A stretch of 64,000 nucleotides of DNA, taken from NCBI GenBank assembly GCA_938006335.1, contig CALLMF010000020.1, positions 89,180 through 153,179 of the forward strand, read 5' to 3'. Under the pieces are notes generated by a model. It saw nothing but the letters and a program-made list of their open reading frames with translations, made no database searches and was not told the DNA's origin. Positions 44,981 to 55,455 of the stretch are shown here, piece after piece. The translations under genes were made by a program, and so were the position numbers. Origin of the DNA: an uncultured Granulosicoccaceae bacterium. Its GTDB lineage: Bacteria; Pseudomonadota; Gammaproteobacteria; Granulosicoccales; Granulosicoccaceae. The stretch's first letter is position 1; every line of letters begins with the position of its first letter.

Positions 44981-47400
44981 AGGTCAGTGAACGATGGTTG
45001 CGTCGCTGGATCGACCCTGCGGTCGATACCGCAACGCTTGCCGACAATCTCACTGCCCTCGGTCTCGAAGTCGACGATGTCGAGTCGGCGAAGCCCGCCT
45101 TCGAGAAGATCGTGGTCGCACGGATCGCCAGTTGTGCCCAACACCCTGATGCCGATCGGCTGCGCGTGTGCCAGGTGGAGTACGGCGAGGCGGAACCCGC
45201 ACAAGTGGTGTGTGGTGCGCCGAACGCACGTGAAGGTCTGGTGACAGCGCTTGCGTGCGTCGGCGGGCGCATGCCCAACGGCATGAAGATCAAGAAGGCG
45301 AAACTGCGTGGCGTGCAATCCTTTGGCATGTTGTGCTCGGCCTCCGAGCTTGAGCTCGCGACCGATCACAGCGGCATCATGGAGCTTGCATCAGATGCGC
45401 CCGTGGGTACCGATCTTGCCGAATGGCTTTCGCTCGACGACGCGATCATCGACGTCGATCTCACACCCGACCGCGCGGATTGCCTGTCGGTGCGTGGACT
45501 TGCGCGTGATCTTTCAGCACTTCATGACCTGCCGGTCAGCACTCCGGACATCAGGCCGGTTACGACGACCATCGATGACGTCTTGGCCGTCGAGATCGAT
45601 GAGCACTCTGCCTGTGCCCGTTTTACCGGTCGTATCGTGCGTGGCGTGGACATGCGTGCACCGGTCAGCACCGATATCGTCGAGCGACTGCGCCGCGCGG
45701 GTGTGCGTGCCATCAGTCCCGGCGTCGATGTCACCAACCACGTGATGCTCGAGCTCGGTCAGCCGATGCATGCCTTTGATCTCGACAAGCTTCGCGGCGG
45801 TATTCGCGTGCGCCTTGCAAAGGCTGGAGAGCCGCTCGTGTTGCTCGACGGGCGAGAGGTGGAGTTGGATGCGCAAACCACGGTAATCGCCGATGATTCA
45901 GGCGCGATCGCCATTGCCGGTGTGATGGGTGGAGCGAGCACGGCCATCGATGACAACACCACCAACGTGTTTCTCGAATCGGCCTTGTTCCTGCCTGCTG
46001 AAATCATCGGCAAGCCACGCCGCTACGGATGCCACACCGAGTCATCGCATCGTTTTGAGCGCGGCGTAGATCCAGAGGGACAGCATGAAGCGCTCGAGGC
46101 GGCCACTGCCTTGTTGCAAGACATCGCTGGCGGGCAGGCAGGCCCGATCACCGAAGCGGTCATCGAGTCACGTTTGCCGGTCAAGCAAACCGTGCTGCTG
46201 CGCTCATCGCGGCTGGCACGCATCCTTGGTGTTCCTGTTGACGACAATGACGTGAGTCGGATTCTTGAACGCCTCGGTATCCGCTGCGAGGCGACGGACG
46301 GGGGCTGGAAGGTCACGCCGCCGAGTCACCGCTGGGACCTTGCCATCGAGGAGGACTACATCGAGGAAGTCGGTCGGGTCCGCGGTTTTGATTCTCTTCC
46401 GCGCACATTGCCTGCACTACAGCCGAGCTTTCGTGCACAACCGGAGAGCCGTCTGCACGAACTTGCCAGCAAGCGATTGCTCGCCAGCCGTGGATACCAG
46501 GAAGTGGTGACGTACAGCTTTGTGGATGGCGAGCGCCAGGCACTGCTACGTGCCGACCTCGACAGCCTGACCTTGCCCAACCCGATTTCCAGCGAACTCG
46601 GGGTCATGCGCACCACCCTGGTGCTCGGACTTATCGACACCTGGCGGATCAACGCCAGCCGTCAGCAGGATTCCCTGCGACTGTTCGAAACCGGTCTGCG
46701 CTTCATGCCCACCGCAGAAGACGCGCAGCTGTCGGTCACTCATGGAGATGACATCCAGATTGACGACAGCGTCCGCCAGCAGAGTTTGATCGCCGGTCTC
46801 ATCACAGGCCGACGCACAGCCGAGCACTGGAACTCCAGCGCCGATGACGTCGGATTCTTCGATCTCAAGAGTGACGTCGAAGCCTTGTTCGCACAGGCCA
46901 GTGGTGCCGAGGTGAGTTTTGTCGTGGCCGAGCATCCGATGCTGCACCCGGGGCAGGCGGCGACGGTGATGTTGCACGACGAAAAGGTGGGCTACCTGGG
47001 CGCGCTGAACCCGATGTTGCAAGCACCGCTGGATCTACCCGGTCAGGCCTACGTGTTCGAGTTGTCGATGGCCGCCTTGCGCAAGGCTTGCCTGCCGGTA
47101 GCCGAGGAGCTGTCCCGATTCCCGCACGTTCGGCGTGATGTGGCTGTGGTACTCGAGGAGGCCGTCACGCACGACGATATTCTGGCGTGTGTGCGTCGAG
47201 CAGCGCCTGCGATACTCAAGGACACCCGGCTATTTGATCTTTACCGTGGCGACGGGCTGCCGGATGGTCACAAGAGTATCGCTCTGAGCTTGATTCTGCA
47301 GGACGTTTCGCGCACCCTTGTGGACGCCGAGGCCGATGAGGCCATGGCGAGCGTACTGCAGGGCCTTGCGGCCGACCTTAACGCGCACATACGTGGTTGA
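44977..47400 (+). CDS. pheT: phenylalanyl-tRNA synthetase beta subunit
   Basis: The 807-residue beta subunit (E. coli 795), carrying tRNA-binding and editing domains. The N-terminus [36 protein letters not shown] leads to an OB/EMAP-like tRNA-binding domain ([33 protein letters not shown]). B3/B4 editing motifs include [21 protein letters not shown] and a C-terminal ferredoxin-fold anticodon-binding domain starts at [11 protein letters not shown]. It overlaps pheS by four bases. The upstream open extension from 44773 is in another gene's sequence and was dropped. Confidence 0.96.
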   Translation: MKVSERWLRRWIDPAVDTATLADNLTALGLEVDDVESAKPAFEKIVVARIASCAQHPDADRLRVCQVEYGEAEPAQVVCGAPNAREGLVTALACVGGRMPNGMKIKKAKLRGVQSFGMLCSASELELATDHSGIMELASDAPVGTDLAEWLSLDDAIIDVDLTPDRADCLSVRGLARDLSALHDLPVSTPDIRPVTTTIDDVLAVEIDEHSACARFTGRIVRGVDMRAPVSTDIVERLRRAGVRAISPGVDVTNHVMLELGQPMHAFDLDKLRGGIRVRLAKAGEPLVLLDGREVELDAQTTVIADDSGAIAIAGVMGGASTAIDDNTTNVFLESALFLPAEIIGKPRRYGCHTESSHRFERGVDPEGQHEALEAATALLQDIAGGQAGPITEAVIESRLPVKQTVLLRSSRLARILGVPVDDNDVSRILERLGIRCEATDGGWKVTPPSHRWDLAIEEDYIEEVGRVRGFDSLPRTLPALQPSFRAQPESRLHELASKRLLASRGYQEVVTYSFVDGERQALLRADLDSLTLPNPISSELGVMRTTLVLGLIDTWRINASRQQDSLRLFETGLRFMPTAEDAQLSVTHGDDIQIDDSVRQQSLIAGLITGRRTAEHWNSSADDVGFFDLKSDVEALFAQASGAEVSFVVAEHPMLHPGQAATVMLHDEKVGYLGALNPMLQAPLDLPGQAYVFELSMAALRKACLPVAEELSRFPHVRRDVAVVLEEAVTHDDILACVRRAAPAILKDTRLFDLYRGDGLPDGHKSIALSLILQDVSRTLVDAEADEAMASVLQGLAADLNAHIRG

Positions 47401-47421
47401 AGCAATGCACATACGACGTTC

Positions 47422-47721
47422 ATGGCACTGACCAAGGCAGCAATGGCAGAGATGCTGTTCGAGGAGCTCGGTCTCAACAAGCGTGAGGCCAAGGAGTTCG
47501 TCGAACAGTTCTTCGAGCAGGTCAAGGTGGCGCTCGAGCAGGGCCACGACGTCAAGTTGTCGGGCTTTGGCAACTTCCAGCTTCGCGACAAGAGCCAGCG
47601 ACCGGGCCGCAACCCGAAAACCGGCGAAGAAATCCCCATTTCTGCACGCCGGGTGGTGACGTTTCGTCCGGGGCAAAAACTGAAAACACGGGTAGAGGCC
47701 TATGCTGGAAATCAGCAATAA
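47422..47721 (+). CDS. ihfA: integration host factor subunit alpha
   Basis: A 99-residue DNA-bending protein. [87 protein letters not shown] is IhfA, including the DNA-minor-groove arm with [10 protein letters not shown] and the intercalating Pro. It heterodimerises with IhfB. Its position directly after pheT is conserved in gammaproteobacteria. The MerR-type gene overlaps its end by 20 bases. Confidence 0.97.
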   Translation: MALTKAAMAEMLFEELGLNKREAKEFVEQFFEQVKVALEQGHDVKLSGFGNFQLRDKSQRPGRNPKTGEEIPISARRVVTFRPGQKLKTRVEAYAGNQQ

Positions 47722-48061
47722 CAACGAGCTCCCGACGATACCGAACAAGCGCTACTTCACCATTGGTGAGGTCAGCGACCTGTGTCAGGTAAAGCCGCAC
47801 GTGTTGCGTTATTGGGAGCAGGAGTTCCCGGACCTCGCACCGGTCAAGCGACGTGGCAACCGGCGTTACTACCAGCGCCATGACGTCATGCTGATCCGGC
47901 AGATTCGTAGTCTGCTCTATGCCGAGGGCTACACCATCGGAGGTGCACGGCAGTACCTCGCCGGTGAGACCGCCAAGGACGACAATACCCAGTCGCAACA
48001 GCTGATGCGGCAGCTGCGCTCCGAACTTGAGGATGTGCTGAGAATTCTGCGCACAGCCTGA
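47702..48061 (+). CDS. MerR family transcriptional regulator
   Basis: A 119-residue DNA-binding protein. The MerR helix-turn-helix begins at [69 protein letters not shown]. The short C-terminal helix has no effector domain, so the ligand is unknown. A homologue commonly follows ihfA in gammaproteobacteria and the gene overlaps ihfA here. It is followed about 90 bases later by tRNA-Pro. Confidence 0.92.
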   Translation: MLEISNNNELPTIPNKRYFTIGEVSDLCQVKPHVLRYWEQEFPDLAPVKRRGNRRYYQRHDVMLIRQIRSLLYAEGYTIGGARQYLAGETAKDDNTQSQQLMRQLRSELEDVLRILRTA

Positions 48062-48150
48062 TCTGCCAACCGAACGGACATCGAGAGCGACAGAACCTGT
48101 CAGCAAGAGCCCCCGAAACGGGCCCGCCTCGGTTATGCTTCACACTCTGG

Positions 48151-48227
<77 letters not shown>

Positions 48228-48428
48228 GACCTGCGACTGTCCGACGTGGCGACAAGACCCGTCGGGTGCGCAGGTTCGCATTTCACGTGTTTACAAGGTC
48301 ACGTTTTCGACTCTTTGGTGTTTACCCTCGCGTCGCGGGTCTACGATATCCACCTCGCGTACCGGTTCAGTTATGCAGTTCGGCTGCCGATGTACATAAC
48401 GTAAACCTAAATTGTTTTGGAGCTCTGT

Positions 48429-49685
48429 ATGCGCGCGGACGAGCTGCGTACGGCCGTTAACAGAATCACCCTGATACTGGACAAGGCTGATGTGCGTTCG
48501 GCAGTCGATCGCTTTCGGTCTGCCCGAGGTGACGAACGTACCGTTGCGGCAGCGCGACTGGGACATGCCGGCGCGATCATCATGGAGCGCTTCGAGCAGC
48601 TCACGCCTGCGGAACGTCGGGTGGTCAAGCATCTGCATCTGGATTCCCTTGCCTCGCCGAGCTACTGGGATTCGCTGATCGCCAGCGCTGGCAAGCCCGG
48701 GCCGGTCGATGGCGAGATCGTGCGCCTCGCTAGTCGCGTGATGTACGCCAGCAGTCACTTGCCAGGTCTCATCGCCTTGCTCGACGAGTCCGAGTCAGGC
48801 GCCCAGCAGCACTACGCGCAGGCGCCGACCGAGGGTCGACTGATCGTGCGCCTGGCCGATGCGGGAGAGCGAGCCACGGATCCTGATCGGGTCGCCCGCT
48901 CGATCGATGGCGTAGACATGCTCTACAGCGCCTGCGCAAGCATTGCCCGAAAGCCTGCGATAGATCTGCGGCTTGAAGGTATTTCTGGCGACGAGACTCG
49001 CGATATCCACTTTACCGGTGACAAGGACGCGACCGCTGCTGCAACCGCGGTACTGCAGTCCATTCCAGACGCCATCGCAGCGTTTGATGACTCCGAAGAT
49101 CTCGACCTCGATGACATCATCGCCTCCTTGCCGGTGTTCGAGGACCTGCAGACGCTTGCGTCGTTGGGTTCCTTCACGCCTACGGATCTCAAGGACATTA
49201 CCGAGACGATGTACCAGGGGGCGATGCTTGCACTGGAAAGCGGCGTATCGCTTGTGACTACAGGCAAGCCATCAAGCAACGGCGCGACACCTCCGGCTCG
49301 GTCCACGCCTGTGCCAAGGAGCAATGCTGTTGTTGCCGTGCCATCAGCAGGCTATCCCGACGACGATCTCGATACGCCCATGCTTACTACCCCACAAGCG
49401 GACGCGACATTGAATGGCGCAGCCGGCGCGGACGCGGCTAACGGCAGCGCGGTGGATCACTACAACCGCTATCTGCAGGAGCGAGAAGCCATGCAACAGA
49501 CCTCGCCGCCCGCAGCGCAGTCAACGGGGATCTCGGGCAATGCCGCCAACGGCCAGATCATGAATGACGGGGACTTCCAGCATCCGCATTTCGACGCTGC
49601 CGAGTCGAGCCAACGCGATTCCCTTCGAAAGGATGCTGTCGACGAGTTGCTGCAAGCGCTCGGCAAGAGGCGCACGAAGGGTTAG
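48429..49685 (+). CDS. protein of unknown function, helical and acidic
   Basis: I do not recognise this 418-residue product. The N-terminal half is helix-rich (ADELRTAVNRITLILDKADVRSAVDRFRSAR, FEQLTPAERRVVKHLHLDSL), the middle is Asp-rich (DDSEDLDLDDIIASLPVFEDLQTLASLG), and from ~285 a Pro/Ser/Asn/Ala low-complexity linker leads to a helical, Gln-rich tail ending KDAVDELLQALGKRRTKG. There is no signal peptide or membrane segment. ATG 48429 follows GGAG at 48419-48422 with good spacing and is preferred to the TTG at 48417. Codon use fits the neighbours, so it is a real gene. It stands alone between tRNA-Pro and the YqjD-like gene. Confidence 0.7.
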   Translation: MRADELRTAVNRITLILDKADVRSAVDRFRSARGDERTVAAARLGHAGAIIMERFEQLTPAERRVVKHLHLDSLASPSYWDSLIASAGKPGPVDGEIVRLASRVMYASSHLPGLIALLDESESGAQQHYAQAPTEGRLIVRLADAGERATDPDRVARSIDGVDMLYSACASIARKPAIDLRLEGISGDETRDIHFTGDKDATAAATAVLQSIPDAIAAFDDSEDLDLDDIIASLPVFEDLQTLASLGSFTPTDLKDITETMYQGAMLALESGVSLVTTGKPSSNGATPPARSTPVPRSNAVVAVPSAGYPDDDLDTPMLTTPQADATLNGAAGADAANGSAVDHYNRYLQEREAMQQTSPPAAQSTGISGNAANGQIMNDGDFQHPHFDAAESSQRDSLRKDAVDELLQALGKRRTKG

Positions 49686-49822
49686 CTCCCAGTACTCGGT
49701 GTGCAAGATGCGCCGACCCAATCTTGACACGAGCGGGAGAATTTTCATTTCGGCTGATTTCCTACGCGAGTAGGTTTAGCGTCGACACCCTAGACTTACC
49801 ATCCTCAAGCAGGTTCGCGTAC

Positions 49823-50116
49823 ATGCCCACCAAGGAAGAACTCGAGCAGCAACTGGCGTCGGCTCGCAAGGATGTCGAGGCGCTTGCTGCCATGGCCGGC
49901 GAGCGTACCCAAGGGGCCATCGCCGATGCCGAGTCCCGCATCGAAGAGGTGACTGCCGAGCTCTCTGACGAGGCGCGCGAACTGCTTGAGCAGGCGCGAT
50001 TGGAAGGTCAGCAGTGGCGTGGCGCAGTCGAAGATCACGTGCGCAAGAACCCCCTGATGACGCTGGGCATTGCTGCGGGTGCTGGATTCATTCTCGCCAG
50101 CCTGCTCCGGCGTTAG
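49823..50116 (+). CDS. DUF883 family membrane-anchored protein, ElaB/YqjD-like
   Basis: A 97-residue protein with a long amphipathic helix (EELEQQLASARKDVEALAAMAGERTQGAIADAESRIEEVTAELSDEARELLEQARLEG) and a C-terminal membrane segment (NPLMTLGIAAGAGFILASLLRR), the layout of the ElaB/YqjD/YgaM family. E. coli YqjD is inner-membrane anchored and associates with stationary-phase ribosomes; the role here is inferred from the family. The upstream open frame to 49724 was rejected in favour of ATG 49823. The membrane protein gene follows within 5 bases. Confidence 0.88.
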   Translation: MPTKEELEQQLASARKDVEALAAMAGERTQGAIADAESRIEEVTAELSDEARELLEQARLEGQQWRGAVEDHVRKNPLMTLGIAAGAGFILASLLRR

Positions 50117-50120
50117 CGAC

Positions 50121-50522
50121 GTGTCAGTATGGAAGACGTTGGCTGAGCAAGCCATCGTCGAGGCCATCAACAAGAAATCCAGCAAAGGGTCATTGCGCCT
50201 ACGCGCCGGCCTGATGGCGGTCGCAGTCTTTTGCGCTGTCATCGCTTTCGTGTTTCTGACCCTCGGCTTGTACCTGTGGCTGGTATCGCATGTGGGCGCT
50301 ACCGCCGCGGCGTTCGTCATGGCCGCTGGCTATCTTCTGCTTGGCGCCGTGGCAATAGCGATGAAAGTCCAAGCCAGTAGAAGACCACGACGTGCGAGCA
50401 ATCAGCTCGATCCGTCGCTGGTGGTCCTGGCGGTACTCGGCGGATTGCTCAACAAGAACGACAGCGCGGAGACTCAGGCCGCCAAAGGTGCGGATACGCA
50501 GGCGGGGCGATCGCAGGGCTAA
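50121..50522 (+). CDS. small inner-membrane protein, YqjE/phage holin-family-like
   Basis: A 133-residue protein with two strong membrane segments (LRAGLMAVAVFCAVIAFVFLTLGLYLWLV and AAAFVMAAGYLLLGAVAIAM) and a basic, hydrophilic C-terminus. Its position right after the YqjD-like gene parallels the yqjD-yqjE pair of E. coli, and such proteins are often annotated as phage holin family by topology alone. The likely start is GTG 50121 (MSVWKTLAEQ). There are no lysis genes here, so a phage origin is not indicated. Confidence 0.75.
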   Translation: MSVWKTLAEQAIVEAINKKSSKGSLRLRAGLMAVAVFCAVIAFVFLTLGLYLWLVSHVGATAAAFVMAAGYLLLGAVAIAMKVQASRRPRRASNQLDPSLVVLAVLGGLLNKNDSAETQAAKGADTQAGRSQG

Positions 50523-50668
50523 TTGGCTCCTCAAGCAGGGACAGCGAGACCTCTGTAAGCAGGCCGACGTGCCGGGCGGTAACTGGACCCATTCAGGCTG
50601 ATCCAGCTGACAGGCGTTAACCTTCTCGGCTACTGTCGCTGGCAGGCAATCAATGGACTTCAAAGCCT

Positions 50669-52213
50669 ATGCGATCAAAAGGCGCGGTGGCGGCCCTTGC
50701 GATACTGATGAGCGGTTGTGGTGGCGGCGGTGGTGGGTCTACCGCTGCTAGTGACGAGCAGCCAATCACTCCTGTGGCGGGCGACACCGTCGATACGAGC
50801 GATGACGAGCCGACGGTCGAGCCTCCACAGACTGGCAGCGATCCCGGGCTGGATGAGAATCAACAACCAGACACGGATACACCGTCAACCGCAGACACCG
50901 ATCTGCCGCCGGAATCTCCGGAATCTGACAGTCCAGCATCTGGCTCGCCCGATGAATCAGCAACAGACGAAGAGGCGCAACCACAGTTACCGAGCACACC
51001 GTCACCAATCAACGTGCGCGGAATTGTGTACACAGATACCGAAATCGAAATATTTTGGGACCGGGCTGATCCCTCGGCGAATATCGTCAGCTATCAGATT
51101 TACCGCGATGGACTTAAGCTCGACACACGCGACGCACTGAGTTTTTATCAGAACAATCTGCAGCCGGGTACGACGTACGAGTATTCCGTTGTTGCGGTTG
51201 ACTCAAGCGGTGGTGAAAGCGAGCCGATCTCCCGGTTCCTAACCACCCGCGAGGCGTATCAGGCGATCAACCCACGCAATGCGCTGGACATCGTTTCGCA
51301 GGTTGCAAGCGTCGTCAATGAAGAGCCGATGCAACCGTATTTATCGCTGTGGCTCGGTGCAAAAGACTTCAACGATACAAACACAGACGAATCGGCCTCG
51401 GTGGGATTGGAGTACTTGACTTCGGATTTCTCGACAAACTACTTCATTCACTCTTTCGGTTGCTCTAATAATGGAGGAGCTCTTGAGGTGGGAAGGACGC
51501 CTAGTCTCCAAGACTGGAGGGGTTTCGTGGAAGCGGATTCTTGTGTTGCGCCCTTCACGCCCATTACCGCCAACGCCGTTGCCTCGGGGCGCGTCAGCGA
51601 TTCATGGACCCTCGTTCGGGCGGTAGTAAATCCGGGTTCTATATACACTGCCACTTTTGAAAACATGTCCGCGACGCTCCACACTGGTCAGTTGACACAG
51701 CTTTCGATGGGGCTTGAAGGGCAAGCGGGAGCGAGAAGCACCCGTGCGTGGAACGGCACGACGTTCGGTGGAGCGCAAACGAATTACGTCGCAACCGCTT
51801 TCGGAGGCTCAACCTTTATCAATATGAACAGCCTTGCTCGCACTTCCGGCCGTTTGCTTGAGCCTGACGCAACGATCTGGGAGCGAACGCTGGCGGCTGA
51901 TTTCGAAGTGCAGTCTCAGGACACCGGCAACAAGGCTATTACTGTCACGACCTTGCAGCCTTTTCGCACACTCTCACACGACAGTTGCTTCGAGACTGGT
52001 GTCCTGCAGGCAACGGGTAGTGACGGCAGTTCACTCACGCTGAACGCTGGGAACGGTGAGGTCGATACGTTTGATTTGATCGTTATATCAAATGGATCAA
52101 CGATATCGCAAACCCTCGCTTGGAACTCAAGCACCATTTTTCGCCAGCTTGGCGGTAGTGATGACTTGGCACCCGCAACCGTTGACAGTGTCTGCGCTGG
52201 TTTCTACCTGTGA
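50669..52213 (+). CDS. putative lipoprotein with FN3-type domain
   Basis: A 514-residue exported protein. The N-terminus RSKGAVAALAILMSGCGGGGGG is a lipoprotein signal with cysteine at residue 17 followed by a Gly run. Residues ~30-105 are a Pro/Ser/Thr/Asp-rich spacer. Residues ~112-195 fit a fibronectin type III domain (IEIFWDRADPSANIVSYQIYRDG, PGTTYEYSVVAVDSSGGESE). The remaining ~310 residues (ASVGLEYLTSDFS and later) are beta-rich with paired cysteines (FGCSNNGG, VEADSCVAP, HDSCFETG, VDSVCAGF) and no family I recognise. Lipidation is likely but the lipobox MSGC is imperfect. Codon use drifts AT-ward towards the 3' end. Confidence 0.7.
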   Translation: MRSKGAVAALAILMSGCGGGGGGSTAASDEQPITPVAGDTVDTSDDEPTVEPPQTGSDPGLDENQQPDTDTPSTADTDLPPESPESDSPASGSPDESATDEEAQPQLPSTPSPINVRGIVYTDTEIEIFWDRADPSANIVSYQIYRDGLKLDTRDALSFYQNNLQPGTTYEYSVVAVDSSGGESEPISRFLTTREAYQAINPRNALDIVSQVASVVNEEPMQPYLSLWLGAKDFNDTNTDESASVGLEYLTSDFSTNYFIHSFGCSNNGGALEVGRTPSLQDWRGFVEADSCVAPFTPITANAVASGRVSDSWTLVRAVVNPGSIYTATFENMSATLHTGQLTQLSMGLEGQAGARSTRAWNGTTFGGAQTNYVATAFGGSTFINMNSLARTSGRLLEPDATIWERTLAADFEVQSQDTGNKAITVTTLQPFRTLSHDSCFETGVLQATGSDGSSLTLNAGNGEVDTFDLIVISNGSTISQTLAWNSSTIFRQLGGSDDLAPATVDSVCAGFYL

Positions 52214-52545
52214 AGTCAATTGGCGCGGCAGTGGGCTAGACATGCTGCCGGATTGGATGAATTGGCGCTCTACTGTAGTTTCTAACTGAGCGGGATTGAA
52301 TATGAACTTGGCGGGTCCTTTAACTCTTGGTGGGAGCGTCGTTTTGCAATCCAATTTCCGACCGTTTCGGAAATTATCGTGAGTCGATTGGGCGGAAGGT
52401 AGAAGCAAATCCGTGTGTACCTTGGCGTACCTCTTTGCGAACCCGACTTACTCACATCTCCGACCGCACGGCGTGACGTTTCGGTCTCAAGAGTGCTTGA
52501 TGGTTGCAGCCGTCGGCTTGACGAACTTTATTGACGAATCGGCAA
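52214..52545. other. AT-richer intergenic region with a possible gene fragment
   Basis: This 332-base stretch is less GC-rich than its surroundings. No complete gene is evident. A short open stretch at 52286-52402 reads coherently (IEYELGGSFNSWWERRFAIQ and onward to SRLGGR, then TAG) without a usable start, suggesting the remains of a larger gene. The rest has no promoter, repeat or terminator I can define. Confidence 0.45.
52286..52402 (+). pseudogene. possible C-terminal gene remnant
   Basis: Thirty-eight codons after a TAA and ending in TAG encode LSGIEYELGGSFNSWWERRF and a further IQFPTVSEIIVSRLGGR. The composition (paired Trp, charged, hydrophobic strands) is protein-like and ends in a natural stop, but there is no start codon other than a CTG and no upstream frame. 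It could equally be chance. No family was recognised. Confidence 0.3.
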
Positions 52546-52803
52546 ATGAGTGTAACGAGGCGAAAGTTGGTTTCAACTCGACAAACGGTCCTGTGTGGGA
52601 TATTTCTGTTGACTACCTTTCAGGGATGTAGCGACGAAAGCACGACAATCCCGCCTAAAAAGGAATCAGTTCAGGTCGATACAAGCGTGTCGCCTGCAAA
52701 ACCCCTAAACAACACGTCCTCGAATGAGCCCGCAGATGTGCGGGAGCTCTGGACGCCGGCGCCACAGTCACGTGGGGTATATCCGGCGGTCGATGGCGAT
52801 TAG
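52546..52803 (+). CDS. small putative lipoprotein
   Basis: An 85-residue product from ATG 52546. A basic n-region (SVTRRKLVSTRQ) precedes a hydrophobic core TVLCGIFLLTTFQ and GC, fitting a lipoprotein signal with cysteine at ~28, although the lipobox FQGC is weak. The mature part is short, hydrophilic and Ser/Pro/Thr-rich (SDESTTIPPKKESVQVDTSV). No family was recognised. It lies in the AT-richer patch and could be a recent acquisition or an orphan; an alternative is a non-coding open frame. Confidence 0.4.
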   Translation: MSVTRRKLVSTRQTVLCGIFLLTTFQGCSDESTTIPPKKESVQVDTSVSPAKPLNNTSSNEPADVRELWTPAPQSRGVYPAVDGD

Positions 52804-53117
52804 ACGAACGCCTGGCTGTTGACGTTGATGTGGCCCGAGAACTACTGCTAATGAAACAACGTCGCTCCCGTGAGGGGCGACCACAAACTCAGTTCTCGAT
52901 GACGGACTTCGACTGACACCCTTCCGCGGGGGTCGGCAAGCAATTGTTAACAACACCCGCAATTAGCTGCGACTGACTCCCACTTCACCTGACACAGTCC
53001 GGTCACGAAGGCGAGTCCGTCCGGAGATTGGCGTAAGTGGTATCCCGCGCGCGGAGGGGGCGGAACCCACGGCGCATATCCAAGAACAAAAAATCCTTGG
53101 CTAGCAGGGACTTGGAT
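52804..53117. other. intergenic region upstream of tRNA-Asn (3' side)
   Basis: No gene is supported in this 314-base stretch. A hairpin with an 8-base stem (GTCGCTCC at 52861-52868 with GGGGCGAC at 52874-52881, one GU pair) lies about 60 bases after the small lipoprotein stop and could help end its transcript, but no T-tract follows. The remainder is featureless up to the tRNA. Confidence 0.4.
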
Positions 53118-53193
53118 TGGCTCCTCGAGCAGGACTCGAACCTGCGACCCAATGATTAACAGTCATTTGCTCTACCAACTGAGCTATCGAGGA
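53118..53193 (-). tRNA. tRNA-Asn (anticodon GTT)
   Basis: A complete 76-base tRNA with encoded CCA. The acceptor TCCTCGA pairs with TCGAGGA, the D-arm is GCTCAGTTGGTAGAGC, the anticodon loop CTGTTAA gives GTT and the T-arm reads GCAGGTTCGAGTCCTGC. It is transcribed leftwards, divergent from uvrB. Confidence 0.97.
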
Positions 53194-53283
53194 GCAGCCG
53201 CGCGAAGTGTAGTGCCGTCACCGCCCAAGGTCAACGAGTAGTCACGGTACAATTGCGTTTAGTTGCCAGCCACCGCCTCATTG

Positions 53284-55392
<2,109 letters not shown>

Positions 55393-55455
55393 TACAAGCG
55401 ATCAATCCCATGACCTCGCGTTCAGTCCTCGCGGGATCCAACCAAGGAAACCAAT

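Noticed and set aside
50121..50522. Possible phage holin
   Set aside because: Only the topology is holin-like; there are no lysis or phage genes, and the YqjD-like neighbour explains the context better.
52413..52631. 72-codon open frame in the AT-richer patch
   Set aside because: No ribosome-binding site, signal or motif; it overlaps the better-supported small lipoprotein frame.
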